DNA of 20,174 nucleotides from contig JANOPQ010000009.1 of NCBI GenBank assembly GCA_031421935.1, positions 1 to 20,174 of the forward strand, in the 5' to 3' direction. Of the stretch, positions 6,543 to 14,255 are shown in pieces. Position numbers and translations under genes: made by a program. Source of the stretch: JAJTFW01 sp031421935 (lineage in GTDB: Bacteria; Bacteroidota; Bacteroidia; AKYH767-A; OLB10). The notes under the pieces were generated by a model. That model did not search any database. It saw only the letters and a list, made by a program, of their open reading frames with translations, and had not been told where the DNA came from. Within the stretch, counting starts at the first letter, position 1; each line of letters starts with the position of its first letter.

Positions 6543-7715
6543 CTATTGCTTAAAAATCATTTTCTCTAATAATACGTTTTGTGTTTCCCAAGAGAAATTT
6601 CTTTTGACAAAATCAAACCCTTGCTCACCAATGGAATTTGCTTTTTCTTCATTTTGTAACAAATCAAGAATCTCTTCACAATACTCTTTTGGAGAATTCG
6701 CTTCTATAATGGCAACTCTATTGGGTGCCTTAATGGCATTGTTTGATAAAGTACTTACCACACAAGGAATCTTCATAGCCATGGCTTGAATAATTTTATT
6801 TTGAAGACCAATGCTAAGCTTCATTGGCGCAATCATCATTTTGGACATTGCTAAAGCGTCACTGATATCTTCGAAATGTTCAATAACATCGATGTTCTGC
6901 GATTGCAATCTCTTCACGACCGGCGCAGCACTTATTCCAGCAATTAGAAAGCGAATATTTGGTTTATGGATTCTTAAAAGTGGAATGATCTCTTTTGCGA
7001 CAAATAAAATGGCTTCCACATTCGGTGGATATCCAATATTTCCCATAAAAACAAGATCGTATTTTTTGATAGCATTTCGTGGATAGAATTGATTAAAATC
7101 AACTCCATTCGGAATTATTGCGATTTCATTTGCACGAGAATGTTGAATGAATTGTTGATCTTGCTTCGAAATAATACAAAAGCGATGCACAAAATCAAAT
7201 ACTTTTGATTCATATAAAAAGAGTTGATTCTTCTCATACTTCAGGAGCGCTCTTTTGAAAATGTTTTTCTCAATGAGTTCTCTTTTCTCCATCCCTCTGC
7301 CAAAAGCATCCATAAAATCTAATGTAATGTTATCATGAGCGATACTCTTAACATATTCGGTAGTTCGAATCAGATGGCAGTGAATCGCATTTGGTTTTAT
7401 TTGCAAAACACTTTTTTCAATCTGCAATCGAATACTTCTATTATAGAAAAATGCAACTTGAAGTGGAATCGATTTAAACAAACTGATGAGTACTTGAAAA
7501 AGTCTTTTATATAAAGGCAACACAAAAACCTGTATCGACTTACAATATGGCAAGACCTGATCCATTTCGAATTTTGACACCTTTTTGTCATTTATAGCCA
7601 TTAAATAAATGTCATGATTCTTCGCTAAAGATTGCAACTGAAAAAAAACTCTCAATCGATCCCCTTTCGTCAATGGAAAAGGGAAACGTGAAGTAAGAAT
7701 AATAATTTTAGACAT
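6543..7715 (-). CDS. GT4-family glycosyltransferase (TIGR03087-like)
   Basis: 390 residues, GT-B fold. The N-terminal LTSRFPFPLTKGDRLRVF (7-24) matches the opening (RIPYPPxKGDKxR) of the sugar transferases associated with exopolysaccharide/PEP-CTERM systems. IPNGVDFNQF (201-210) marks the domain junction. FMGNIGYPPNVEAILFV (223-239) and SIGLQNKIIQAMAMKIPCVV (301-320) fit the nucleotide-sugar-binding half; the usual ExxxxxxE pair is replaced by Q310 at its second position, as seen in this subgroup. It is a cytoplasmic or membrane-peripheral enzyme transferring a sugar from a nucleotide donor; donor and acceptor are unknown. It is the last gene of the operon, 108 bases after the preceding glycosyltransferase, so it might also have its own promoter. 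No terminator is clear; a 7-base inverted repeat (6491-6497/6536-6542) directly follows the stop. Confidence 0.88.
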   Translation of the reverse strand: MSKIIILTSRFPFPLTKGDRLRVFFQLQSLAKNHDIYLMAINDKKVSKFEMDQVLPYCKSIQVFVLPLYKRLFQVLISLFKSIPLQVAFFYNRSIRLQIEKSVLQIKPNAIHCHLIRTTEYVKSIAHDNITLDFMDAFGRGMEKRELIEKNIFKRALLKYEKNQLFLYESKVFDFVHRFCIISKQDQQFIQHSRANEIAIIPNGVDFNQFYPRNAIKKYDLVFMGNIGYPPNVEAILFVAKEIIPLLRIHKPNIRFLIAGISAAPVVKRLQSQNIDVIEHFEDISDALAMSKMMIAPMKLSIGLQNKIIQAMAMKIPCVVSTLSNNAIKAPNRVAIIEANSPKEYCEEILDLLQNEEKANSIGEQGFDFVKRNFSWETQNVLLEKMIFKQ

Positions 7716-7823
7716 GGTTTATAACTAAATATAACAAATAAAAACTAAAAGGTAAATATAATAAATGCAACAGTTAATAATTGTCATTAAGTATCAGCGC
7801 TTTTCTGTTGAGTATTCACTAAT

Positions 7824-9020
7824 TTAAGAAATGGCGTTGATCAACTGACGGGCCGACGATTTTGAATCAAATACATCCAACGCAAAATTTCGAGCATTTT
7901 TCGAAATTCGCTGCACCTCTTCCAAGTTGTTTATACAATTACTGATCGTCGAGATCCAATCTTCTTCTCCTTCTAAAATAAAAATATTTTCATTGTGAGT
8001 ACAAGGAATTCCCATAGCGCCATTTGGAGTGGTAATAATCACTTTCCCCAACGCCATTCCTTCAACAATTTTAATGCGAATACCGCTTCCTGAAAAAGAA
8101 GGAACAATCATAATTCCTTTTTTCTTCATAAAAGATTTTCCATTGACATAAGAATCGGTAACAATTACATTTGGATAATTTCCCTTCGTTATCCATTCGG
8201 GCATATACGCACCAGCCAAATATAATTTCAAATTGGGGTGTTGGGCGTTTAATTTTCTCCAAACGCCGTTTAAAAACCATTTGAAGGCTTCTTGATGGGG
8301 AATCCAATTCATAGATCCAACATGGAAAAGGACAATATCTTCATCACTGGGTAAACTGTAATTTAAGAAATCGTCGGACTTAAAATTAATTCCGAACGGT
8401 AAAAATATTTTCTTTATATGGCAACCTTGCCGTTCAAAATTGAGAATATCTTCTTCACTTATAGAGGCGATCAAATCCACTTTTTCTAAGACTTTCAATT
8501 CATACTTTTTTAACTGGTTAGACAAAATTTTTAAATACATCCTTTTAAAAATATTGGTTTCATTTCGACTTAAATTTTCCCAAATCATAAATTCCACATT
8601 ATGCGATCTCAAAATAATTAGAGCCCTTGTTTTCTCTCGAATGGCATCAATATATGGTGTAGCATAAAGCGTTTCCAAAATAATAATATCATACTCTTGT
8701 GCACTCAACAAACTACAAAGTTCCTCTCGAAATTCACAAGAATCAAATCGACTCATATTATACGATTTGTTTCTTAATAAATTAACAAACGCTGGGACAG
8801 ACCTAATCCTAATATCGACATTTATCAATTTATAATTCGCCGCCTTAACAAAGTCTTCAGGAACCGTTTCGAGATCACAAAACTGTTTATGAGTATTCAT
8901 AGAAACCACGTGAATTGTATGTCCATTATCAACCAGTCCTTGGTACAAACTAAACATAGCAATAGATCCGCCTTCAATTGGTGGATATATCGGTTTAGGA
9001 CAAACTTGAAGTATTTTCAC
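7824..9020 (-). CDS. GT4-family glycosyltransferase
   Basis: 398 residues, GT-B fold. MKILQVCPKPIYPPIEGGS at the N-terminus carries the glycine-rich acceptor-side loop. LRSHNVEFMIWENL (137-150) is typical of this GT4 subgroup. FHVGSMNWIPHQEAFKWFL (232-250) opens the C-terminal Rossmann domain. SGSGIRIKIVEGMALGK (310-326), with Glu320, is the donor-binding motif. It should add a sugar from a nucleotide donor to a growing lipid-linked or other glycan; the donor cannot be told. The start overlaps the end of the epimerase-flavoprotein gene by 26 bases, so the two are co-translated. The family is large and the assignment does not reach beyond it. Confidence 0.9.
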   Translation of the reverse strand: MKILQVCPKPIYPPIEGGSIAMFSLYQGLVDNGHTIHVVSMNTHKQFCDLETVPEDFVKAANYKLINVDIRIRSVPAFVNLLRNKSYNMSRFDSCEFREELCSLLSAQEYDIIILETLYATPYIDAIREKTRALIILRSHNVEFMIWENLSRNETNIFKRMYLKILSNQLKKYELKVLEKVDLIASISEEDILNFERQGCHIKKIFLPFGINFKSDDFLNYSLPSDEDIVLFHVGSMNWIPHQEAFKWFLNGVWRKLNAQHPNLKLYLAGAYMPEWITKGNYPNVIVTDSYVNGKSFMKKKGIMIVPSFSGSGIRIKIVEGMALGKVIITTPNGAMGIPCTHNENIFILEGEEDWISTISNCINNLEEVQRISKNARNFALDVFDSKSSARQLINAIS

Positions 9021-11370
9021 TTTCTAAATTCTTGATTATACGTTCAGCAATTGCATTTTGATAATACCAAATGCCATTCGTTTGCTTCTCAAAACTAGGC
9101 TCTCCTCCCAACTCGCCTGAAGGAATAAATCCAGTTGCTAAACCACTAGCAAAAATGTTTGGCACTGGAAATCCATTTTCATCTAATAACTCACATTGAT
9201 CATTCACCCAATGTCCTGTGGAATCTCCTTTTAATTTTATTTGTTGACCCCGCTCATCGAGAATAGGAAAAATATTCAATCTATATCCATAAGCTAAAAT
9301 AATCAAGGTAGCTTCTTCAAGATCTTTTTTAAAATTTAAATTATCATCCTTAAACTGAAAGAAGTTGATGCGATCTTCTTTCTTATCATTTCCAAAGCCA
9401 AGCATATTCAAATACAGGGACCTTCCATCCATTCTTAACCCTGCTAGTCGATAAACCTTTTTCGTTATAGGGCAAATGTCCTGATCTGAAAAATCCGAAT
9501 ATCCACTAGTCAATGCTTCTTCCTTCGAATTAAAATAAATTTTTGGAATAGACCTTGACCATATTTTGATATCACTACTTCCAAAGCTTAGATCATCCGA
9601 AGCTGATAATAGAAAATGCGCAACAGAAAAAGCACTATGACTTCCACCAAGAATAACTACTTTGGGCTGAAGCAATAAAGAAGAATATAAGTCTTTAGGA
9701 ATTCCTGATTTCAAAATCGCATCTGAATGAATACACTTATCCTGAAAACCTTCTAAGTTAACTTTGTTGTCAAACACAGCATTAACACCATTGCAATTTA
9801 TTGGGATGCCACCAGTAGCAATGATAATTTTCTTTGTTGAGATGGGTTTACGATCATTTGAAAAAAACAAAATAGAAGCATTATCTCCTCGTTTAGAAAC
9901 TTTACTAATCATTGAATTCATGAAAAAGTCACATTTACCTGACGATCCCAAACTTTCCATCAACAATCTTCCAAACTTATCATAAAACTTTTCCAGCAGC
10001 TTAAGTGGAATTGATTTCCCCTTAAACTTTCTTATCAGACTCACTTCCTCTTCGAGCTCCGTTATATCGATAAACTCTTTGGTCGAACCTTCCAAACATT
10101 CGAGGAAGACATCAGAAAAAGTATCGCTATTCACATTATAATTTACAATGTTACCTTTAACTAACGACGAAGATTTTTCAATAAGTGCAATTCGTTGATT
10201 AAAAAAAGTACTGTTCTTTCCATCTTTGATTGCTTTGAGTAATAAACCGGTTCCTGCTGGACCTCCTCCAATAATAATTGTATCATAATCGGTTTCCTGC
10301 ATTTCTTTTGTTAACCAATCTACAATTTCTTGTGAAGAATTTCCTTCTCCATATGAAAATAAAATATCATTTTCCTTATGAATATGTTCACCAAAAAATT
10401 CAATTATTTCTAATCTATTTAAAGAAACAATCATCGGATATCCTAAAGATAAAGCTTCAACACGTTCTGTAGTTTTTCTAAAAATGACAATTGGTATTCC
10501 TAAATGAATTGTTTCTTCCGAAACACCTCCTGAATCAGTAATCACCATTTTTGCTGATTCATACATTGAAATAAAATCAAAATATGGCATTTGATCTAGC
10601 ACTTCCATTTGGGCTGAACTTACAACTTTCGATCTAATTTTTATCGAACAATTCGGATGTGCAATCCAAACAAACTTCAATTCTGGATGCGATGCTGCCA
10701 ATTCAGAAACAACATCGATTAATGTCAAATAATTTTTCTCAATATTCTCACGGCGATGTAGGGTTATTAAAACTAAATTTCTAGTTTTCTTCGCTACGAT
10801 ATTTCCACTCCTCTTCTTTGCAAAATATAATGCATCAATAACTGTGTTTCCAATGACCTTTATTTTTGAATCATCAATTCCTTCGTTAAGTAAGTTGACT
10901 CTGGAAATTTGAGTTGGTGCAAAATGAAAATAAGCAACCTTTGTTGCAATGGTCCTGTTAAATTCTTCAGGAAATGGACTGTTAAAATCGAATGAACGTA
11001 ATCCTGCTTCAATATGAATGAGTTTAATCTTATTAAGAAAAGCAAGATGTGAACAAGCTAAAGCTGTATTTGTGTCTCCTTGCACCACAATATATTCTAT
11101 GGAAACTATTTGCTCTAATATATCTTGTAATCCATTAAGAGTATGGCTCAGTAATCGTGTTAAATTTCCCTTTTGAGGATATGATGTAAGAAAATAATCA
11201 GGAACAACGCCCCAATACTTTTGTTGTTCATCTAATAATTCGTCATGCTGCGAAGTTGAAACGACAACAACTTCATCCTTCAATGAGGATTCTCTTAATG
11301 TTAAAATTAACGGGGCGAGCTTAATGATTTCAGGTCGCGTTCCAAATACAATCAGAATTCTCTTTGTCAT
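8995..11370 (-). CDS. UDP-GlcNAc 2-epimerase fused to an FAD-dependent oxidoreductase
   Basis: 791 residues, about twice the usual epimerase length (about 360-380). Residues 1-350 are a WecB/MnaA-type non-hydrolysing UDP-N-acetylglucosamine 2-epimerase: FGTRPEIIK (9-17), QGDTNTALA with Asp99, HIEAGLR with Glu121, PFPEEFNR with Glu135, TLHRREN with His205 and ITDSGGVSEE (277-286). All four residues known to be catalytic in the family are present, so it should interconvert UDP-GlcNAc and UDP-ManNAc. Residues from about 361 form a flavoprotein: GGGPAGTG (368-375) binds FAD and GGSHSA (575-580) looks like an NAD(P)H motif, with ATGG between them. The closing part contains ASGLATGFIPSGELGGEPS. The seam holds Met357 (MQETDYDTIII), which would be a natural start for a stand-alone flavoprotein. 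The start overlaps the SGNH gene by ATGA, behind AAGGGG. The flavoprotein substrate is unknown; an amino-sugar intermediate is only a guess. Confidence 0.85.
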   Translation of the reverse strand: MTKRILIVFGTRPEIIKLAPLILTLRESSLKDEVVVVSTSQHDELLDEQQKYWGVVPDYFLTSYPQKGNLTRLLSHTLNGLQDILEQIVSIEYIVVQGDTNTALACSHLAFLNKIKLIHIEAGLRSFDFNSPFPEEFNRTIATKVAYFHFAPTQISRVNLLNEGIDDSKIKVIGNTVIDALYFAKKRSGNIVAKKTRNLVLITLHRRENIEKNYLTLIDVVSELAASHPELKFVWIAHPNCSIKIRSKVVSSAQMEVLDQMPYFDFISMYESAKMVITDSGGVSEETIHLGIPIVIFRKTTERVEALSLGYPMIVSLNRLEIIEFFGEHIHKENDILFSYGEGNSSQEIVDWLTKEMQETDYDTIIIGGGPAGTGLLLKAIKDGKNSTFFNQRIALIEKSSSLVKGNIVNYNVNSDTFSDVFLECLEGSTKEFIDITELEEEVSLIRKFKGKSIPLKLLEKFYDKFGRLLMESLGSSGKCDFFMNSMISKVSKRGDNASILFFSNDRKPISTKKIIIATGGIPINCNGVNAVFDNKVNLEGFQDKCIHSDAILKSGIPKDLYSSLLLQPKVVILGGSHSAFSVAHFLLSASDDLSFGSSDIKIWSRSIPKIYFNSKEEALTSGYSDFSDQDICPITKKVYRLAGLRMDGRSLYLNMLGFGNDKKEDRINFFQFKDDNLNFKKDLEEATLIILAYGYRLNIFPILDERGQQIKLKGDSTGHWVNDQCELLDENGFPVPNIFASGLATGFIPSGELGGEPSFEKQTNGIWYYQNAIAERIIKNLESENTSSLS

Positions 11371-11945
11371 CGAGTTCCCCTTAACTCCAAAATATAATTA
11401 GATACTTGTTTTCCGATTGCTTCGCTGCCCAATTCATTCAAATGTACACCGTCATAAAAATATTCTTCGTTACAATCCAACGATAGACAATGAAAATTAT
11501 TTACCTTACTTAGCTCTTGTATAATTAAATTATACTCTTTCACCACTTCATTCATCCCAATTAAATAGGGTAACATTACTCCATCCCGCAATAAAGGAAT
11601 TTCAATTAAAATAATATTCTTGCTTCCAACTATCAATTGAACTTTAGTGATTAACAATTCATAAGCCAGTCTAAAAATTTTGGAAGATGTGTTTCCTTTT
11701 AAATCATTTGTTCCAATAAGTATGGTGGCAATATCCGGTTTTGCAGATTTTAAATTAGCCATATTCTCGTCTAGAAATCTTGCCAAGTCTATTGTTGTAA
11801 ATCCAGCAACTGAATGATTCAGGATATTCCATTTCTTATTGGTTCTTTCGGATAAAAATCCAGCGCAATACTCAGGATAACCCAAATATGAACGAGAACC
11901 AATGGTAATGCTATCCCCGGTACTCAATAATGTTTCCCAATTCAT
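11367..11945 (-). CDS. SGNH/GDSL hydrolase
   Basis: 192 residues. Block I is GDSIT with nucleophile Ser12; block II Gly is in NHSVAGF (Gly48); block III is IGTND (77-81, Gly78 and Asn80); block V is YDGVHLNELG with Asp165 and His168. The SGNH catalytic set is therefore complete. There is no signal peptide, so it acts in the cytoplasm. The family includes esterases, O-acetyl transferases and deacetylases; as first gene of a glycan operon it probably adds or removes an acyl group on a sugar or glycan intermediate (inference). Its TGA overlaps the ATG of the epimerase fusion. A possible promoter lies at 11996-12026. Confidence 0.88.
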   Translation of the reverse strand: MNWETLLSTGDSITIGSRSYLGYPEYCAGFLSERTNKKWNILNHSVAGFTTIDLARFLDENMANLKSAKPDIATILIGTNDLKGNTSSKIFRLAYELLITKVQLIVGSKNIILIEIPLLRDGVMLPYLIGMNEVVKEYNLIIQELSKVNNFHCLSLDCNEEYFYDGVHLNELGSEAIGKQVSNYILELRGTR

Positions 11946-11995
11946 CCAATAAGGTTTTATAATAAATTTGAGTATAAATATAGGTTATAACAACA

Positions 11996-12026
11996 CAAGG
12001 TTAAAAAAATAATTAAATATTTCAAA
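11996..12026 (-). promoter_or_regulatory. Possible promoter of the glycan operon
   Basis: On the minus strand: TTTG (12026-12023), 19 bases, TAACCTTG (12003-11996), about 50 bases before the SGNH start. The -33 part and spacing fit the Bacteroidota consensus; the -7 part has one mismatch to TAnnTTTG. Confidence 0.35.
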
Positions 12027-12102
12027 TAAAATAGTAGAAGAAAATGGCGATTCTATTTAAAGGATATTTCATCCGGTTTAACCTTCCTCCATTGACTATT
12101 TT

Positions 12103-12129
12103 AAAAAAAGAAACTTCTACACAAGAAGT
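12103..12129 (-). terminator. Possible terminator of the pirin gene
   Basis: On the minus strand ACTTCT and AGAAGT form a perfect 6-base stem with a 5-base loop (12129-12113), followed by TTCTTTTTTT (complement of 12103-12112). It lies about 95 bases past the pirin stop. The stem is short and AT-rich, so it would be weak. Confidence 0.4.
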
Positions 12130-12224
12130 AAAACGCAAATCCACGAGTGTAAAAAACTCTTCGAATACCAGTGTATCTGTTATGTCAGAAAGGCAAAGCT
12201 ATCCTTTAAAGCTTGATAAATACT

Positions 12225-12944
12225 TTACATACTCATCGGTACTTCGATCAACAATATTTCAGCATCCTGAGAAATTGCTTGTACAGAAAATTTATCTGTG
12301 TTCCATATACCCAAACCATCTCTTTCATTCAACGCATTGCCATCTATCATAACATCGCCTTTCAATATGAATGCATAAACACCATTCCCGCTTTTTTTGA
12401 TGATGTAATCAATAGAAAAATCCTTATCAAATTTTCCCAGATGAAACCATGAATCCTGATGAATGCAAACACCTGCATCGTCAGCATTGGGTGATACAAT
12501 TTGCTGAAAATTATTATGTCGGTCGTTCTCGTCTAGCGTAATTTGATCATAACGAGGTTTCGTGTCTTTCTCCTTTGGAAAAATCCATATCTGCAAAAAC
12601 TTAACGGGCCTATCTTTATTCTTGTTGTACTCGGAATGCGTAACACCTGTTCCGGCACTCATAATTTGAATATCCCCCTTTTTAATCACAGTAACATTTC
12701 CGATGCTGTCTTTATGTTCTAAATCACCTTCCAGTGGAATTGAAATAATTTCCATATTGTTATGCGGATGTGTTCCAAAACCCATTCCGGCCTCCACAAA
12801 ATCATCATTCAACACACGAAGCATTCCAAAATGCATTCGCTCCGGGTTATGATAATTTGCAAAACTAAATGTATGCTTGCTGTGCAACCAACCATGATTT
12901 GCATCTGCTCGGGATTCCGACTTGTGAATTATTGTATTTGCCAT
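12225..12944 (-). CDS. Pirin-family bicupin (YhhW-like)
   Basis: 239 residues, the usual pirin length. The N-terminal cupin carries the metal ligands His59, His61, His103 and Glu105 in GTHPHNNMEIISIPLEG and GTGVTHSEYN, matching the positions known for YhhW-type pirins. SFANYHNPERMHFGMLRVLNDD is a signature stretch. Bacterial pirins of this kind have quercetin 2,3-dioxygenase activity in vitro; the physiological role is unclear. It is cytosolic and transcribed alone, divergent from the porP gene. A promoter of consensus type lies at 13030-13058. Nothing ties it functionally to the neighbouring glycan operon. Confidence 0.93.
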   Translation of the reverse strand: MANTIIHKSESRADANHGWLHSKHTFSFANYHNPERMHFGMLRVLNDDFVEAGMGFGTHPHNNMEIISIPLEGDLEHKDSIGNVTVIKKGDIQIMSAGTGVTHSEYNKNKDRPVKFLQIWIFPKEKDTKPRYDQITLDENDRHNNFQQIVSPNADDAGVCIHQDSWFHLGKFDKDFSIDYIIKKSGNGVYAFILKGDVMIDGNALNERDGLGIWNTDKFSVQAISQDAEILLIEVPMSM

Positions 12945-12963
12945 TTTGTGATAATATGTACCC

Positions 12964-12974
12964 CCGAAATTCGG
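12964..12974. promoter_or_regulatory. Short inverted repeat before the pirin gene
   Basis: CCGAAATTCGG is a perfect 5+1+5 inverted repeat, 19 bases upstream of the pirin start and downstream of its probable promoter. It could be an operator or an mRNA leader hairpin; it could also be chance. Confidence 0.3.
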
Positions 12975-13029
12975 TAATTTTTCTAGTAGTAAATTTAAGT
13001 TCTATTAGACACAATACATTCCATATTTT

Positions 13030-13058
13030 CAAATATAATATAAACAACTGATAAACAA
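13030..13058 (-). promoter_or_regulatory. Probable pirin promoter
   Basis: On the minus strand: TTG (13058-13056), 18 bases, TATATTTG (13037-13030). The -7 part matches TAnnTTTG fully and the spacing is within the Bacteroidota range. The transcript would have a leader of about 80 bases. Confidence 0.45.
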
Positions 13059-13089
13059 TATATTATACAAATAATTCTCTACAAGTTTT

Positions 13090-13122
13090 TTTGTATGATT
13101 CAAATAATTAATATTAACTTTG
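13090..13122 (+). promoter_or_regulatory. Probable promoter of porP and the PKD adhesin
   Basis: TTTG (13090-13093), 21 bases, TAACTTTG (13115-13122), a full match to the TTG-N17-23-TAnnTTTG pattern. The ATG is 59 bases further on. The pirin promoter lies back to back on the other strand. Confidence 0.55.
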
Positions 13123-13181
13123 CTATCTTCTGAATTTAGTTCATAGTTTATTAAACTTATTTAATAATACCAACTTCAATA

Positions 13182-14255
13182 ATGAACATTTTAAGATTTT
13201 TTTTAGTTGTTACTTTATTGTATTTATTTTACCCAAATTTTTGCAAAGCACAAGATCCATCATTCAGTCAAATTGACAATACCCTTTCATATTACCATGC
13301 TTCTAATATTAATATAGAAGGAGGTGTAGGTGTAAATATGGCACATCGTAGACAATGGAGTAAAGTGCCAGGTGGATTTACAACATCATGGATTAATGGG
13401 ACAATAAAAGCAGAGAAAAAACAAACAAGCTTCGGTTTCAATTTTGTATCGGACCAAGAAGGCGCTGCTCTAATTCAAACCCAAAAAATTGATCTTGTCT
13501 GCAGACAACAATTAAAGATAAGCTCTCCGAAATTTCGACGCATTAGGTCTTTCACGATTGGAGGTTATGCAGGAGTTGAAAGAAAATCAATTGACTGGTC
13601 TAAACTAGTATTCTCAGATCAAATTGATCCTGTTTTCGGAATTTATCAACCTTCATCACAAATACAACCTCAAATAGAAAACACACTTTTCTACGATTGC
13701 GGAATCAGTCTCACCACTTCCCTTTCTTTTAAAGCGAAGGATCTTCGGATACCCATTAATATACACACATCTGTTAATCATTTTATCAGTCGAGGGGATG
13801 AGTCATTGCAAGGGATCGAAACACAAAAGCCAAGGCTTTTTGTAGTATCAGCCACAAGTACAATACAAAAGAATGATTTTTTTAATACACCCTTAATAAA
13901 GCCTTCCTTCCAATGGGAGCTACAAACCAAAGCACACCGAATAAAATTTGGCTCCTTAGCGGGTTACATAAGCGAAAGGGCAGAAAGAGCATTTTATGTT
14001 GGTATGTACTATTCTACTTTCGTTAATTATCGATACCGAATTAATGCATCTGCAATTATTCCTGTTGTGGGTTTTGAAAAGCAAGTAAATAATTCTGTGT
14101 TTTCCTTCGGCTATTCTTATGATATGATTTTATCAGGTTTAAATGTTTCACAAGCAGGAGGCATTCATGAAATTACTATGGCGCTATCCTATGTCACTAA
14201 AAAAACTAGGTATAAACAAGGTTCTAATGTATTTGTAAAATGTCCAGACTTTTAA
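13182..14255 (+). CDS. PorP/SprF-family type IX secretion membrane protein
   Basis: 357 residues. The signal peptide ends near FCKAQ (residue 24). The body alternates short beta strands, as in an outer-membrane barrel. N-terminal AQDPSFSQ, the RRQWSKVPGGFTTSWINGTI block, DQEGAALIQTQ and the C-terminal FGYSYDMILSGL ... GGIHEITMALSY are characteristic of PorP/SprF proteins. In Flavobacterium johnsoniae, SprF is needed for export of the type B cargo SprB. Here the gene overlaps the start of a large type B cargo by 16 bases, so it is probably that protein's dedicated export or anchoring partner. The usual N-terminal NPAFAG-type motif is replaced by a diverged ASNINIEGGVG stretch. Confidence 0.85.
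   Translation: MNILRFFLVVTLLYLFYPNFCKAQDPSFSQIDNTLSYYHASNINIEGGVGVNMAHRRQWSKVPGGFTTSWINGTIKAEKKQTSFGFNFVSDQEGAALIQTQKIDLVCRQQLKISSPKFRRIRSFTIGGYAGVERKSIDWSKLVFSDQIDPVFGIYQPSSQIQPQIENTLFYDCGISLTTSLSFKAKDLRIPINIHTSVNHFISRGDESLQGIETQKPRLFVVSATSTIQKNDFFNTPLIKPSFQWELQTKAHRIKFGSLAGYISERAERAFYVGMYYSTFVNYRYRINASAIIPVVGFEKQVNNSVFSFGYSYDMILSGLNVSQAGGIHEITMALSYVTKKTRYKQGSNVFVKCPDF

Noticed and set aside
10255..10310. Sequencing error or frameshift joining epimerase and flavoprotein
   Set aside because: The frame stays open with sensible residues through the seam and both domains are in the same frame with no homopolymer run there, so a real fusion is preferred; read data could still overturn this.
12044..12352. 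Plus-strand frame of 102 codons between the SGNH and pirin genes
   Set aside because: It runs antisense into the conserved pirin coding region and includes the likely pirin terminator; no protein family features are visible.
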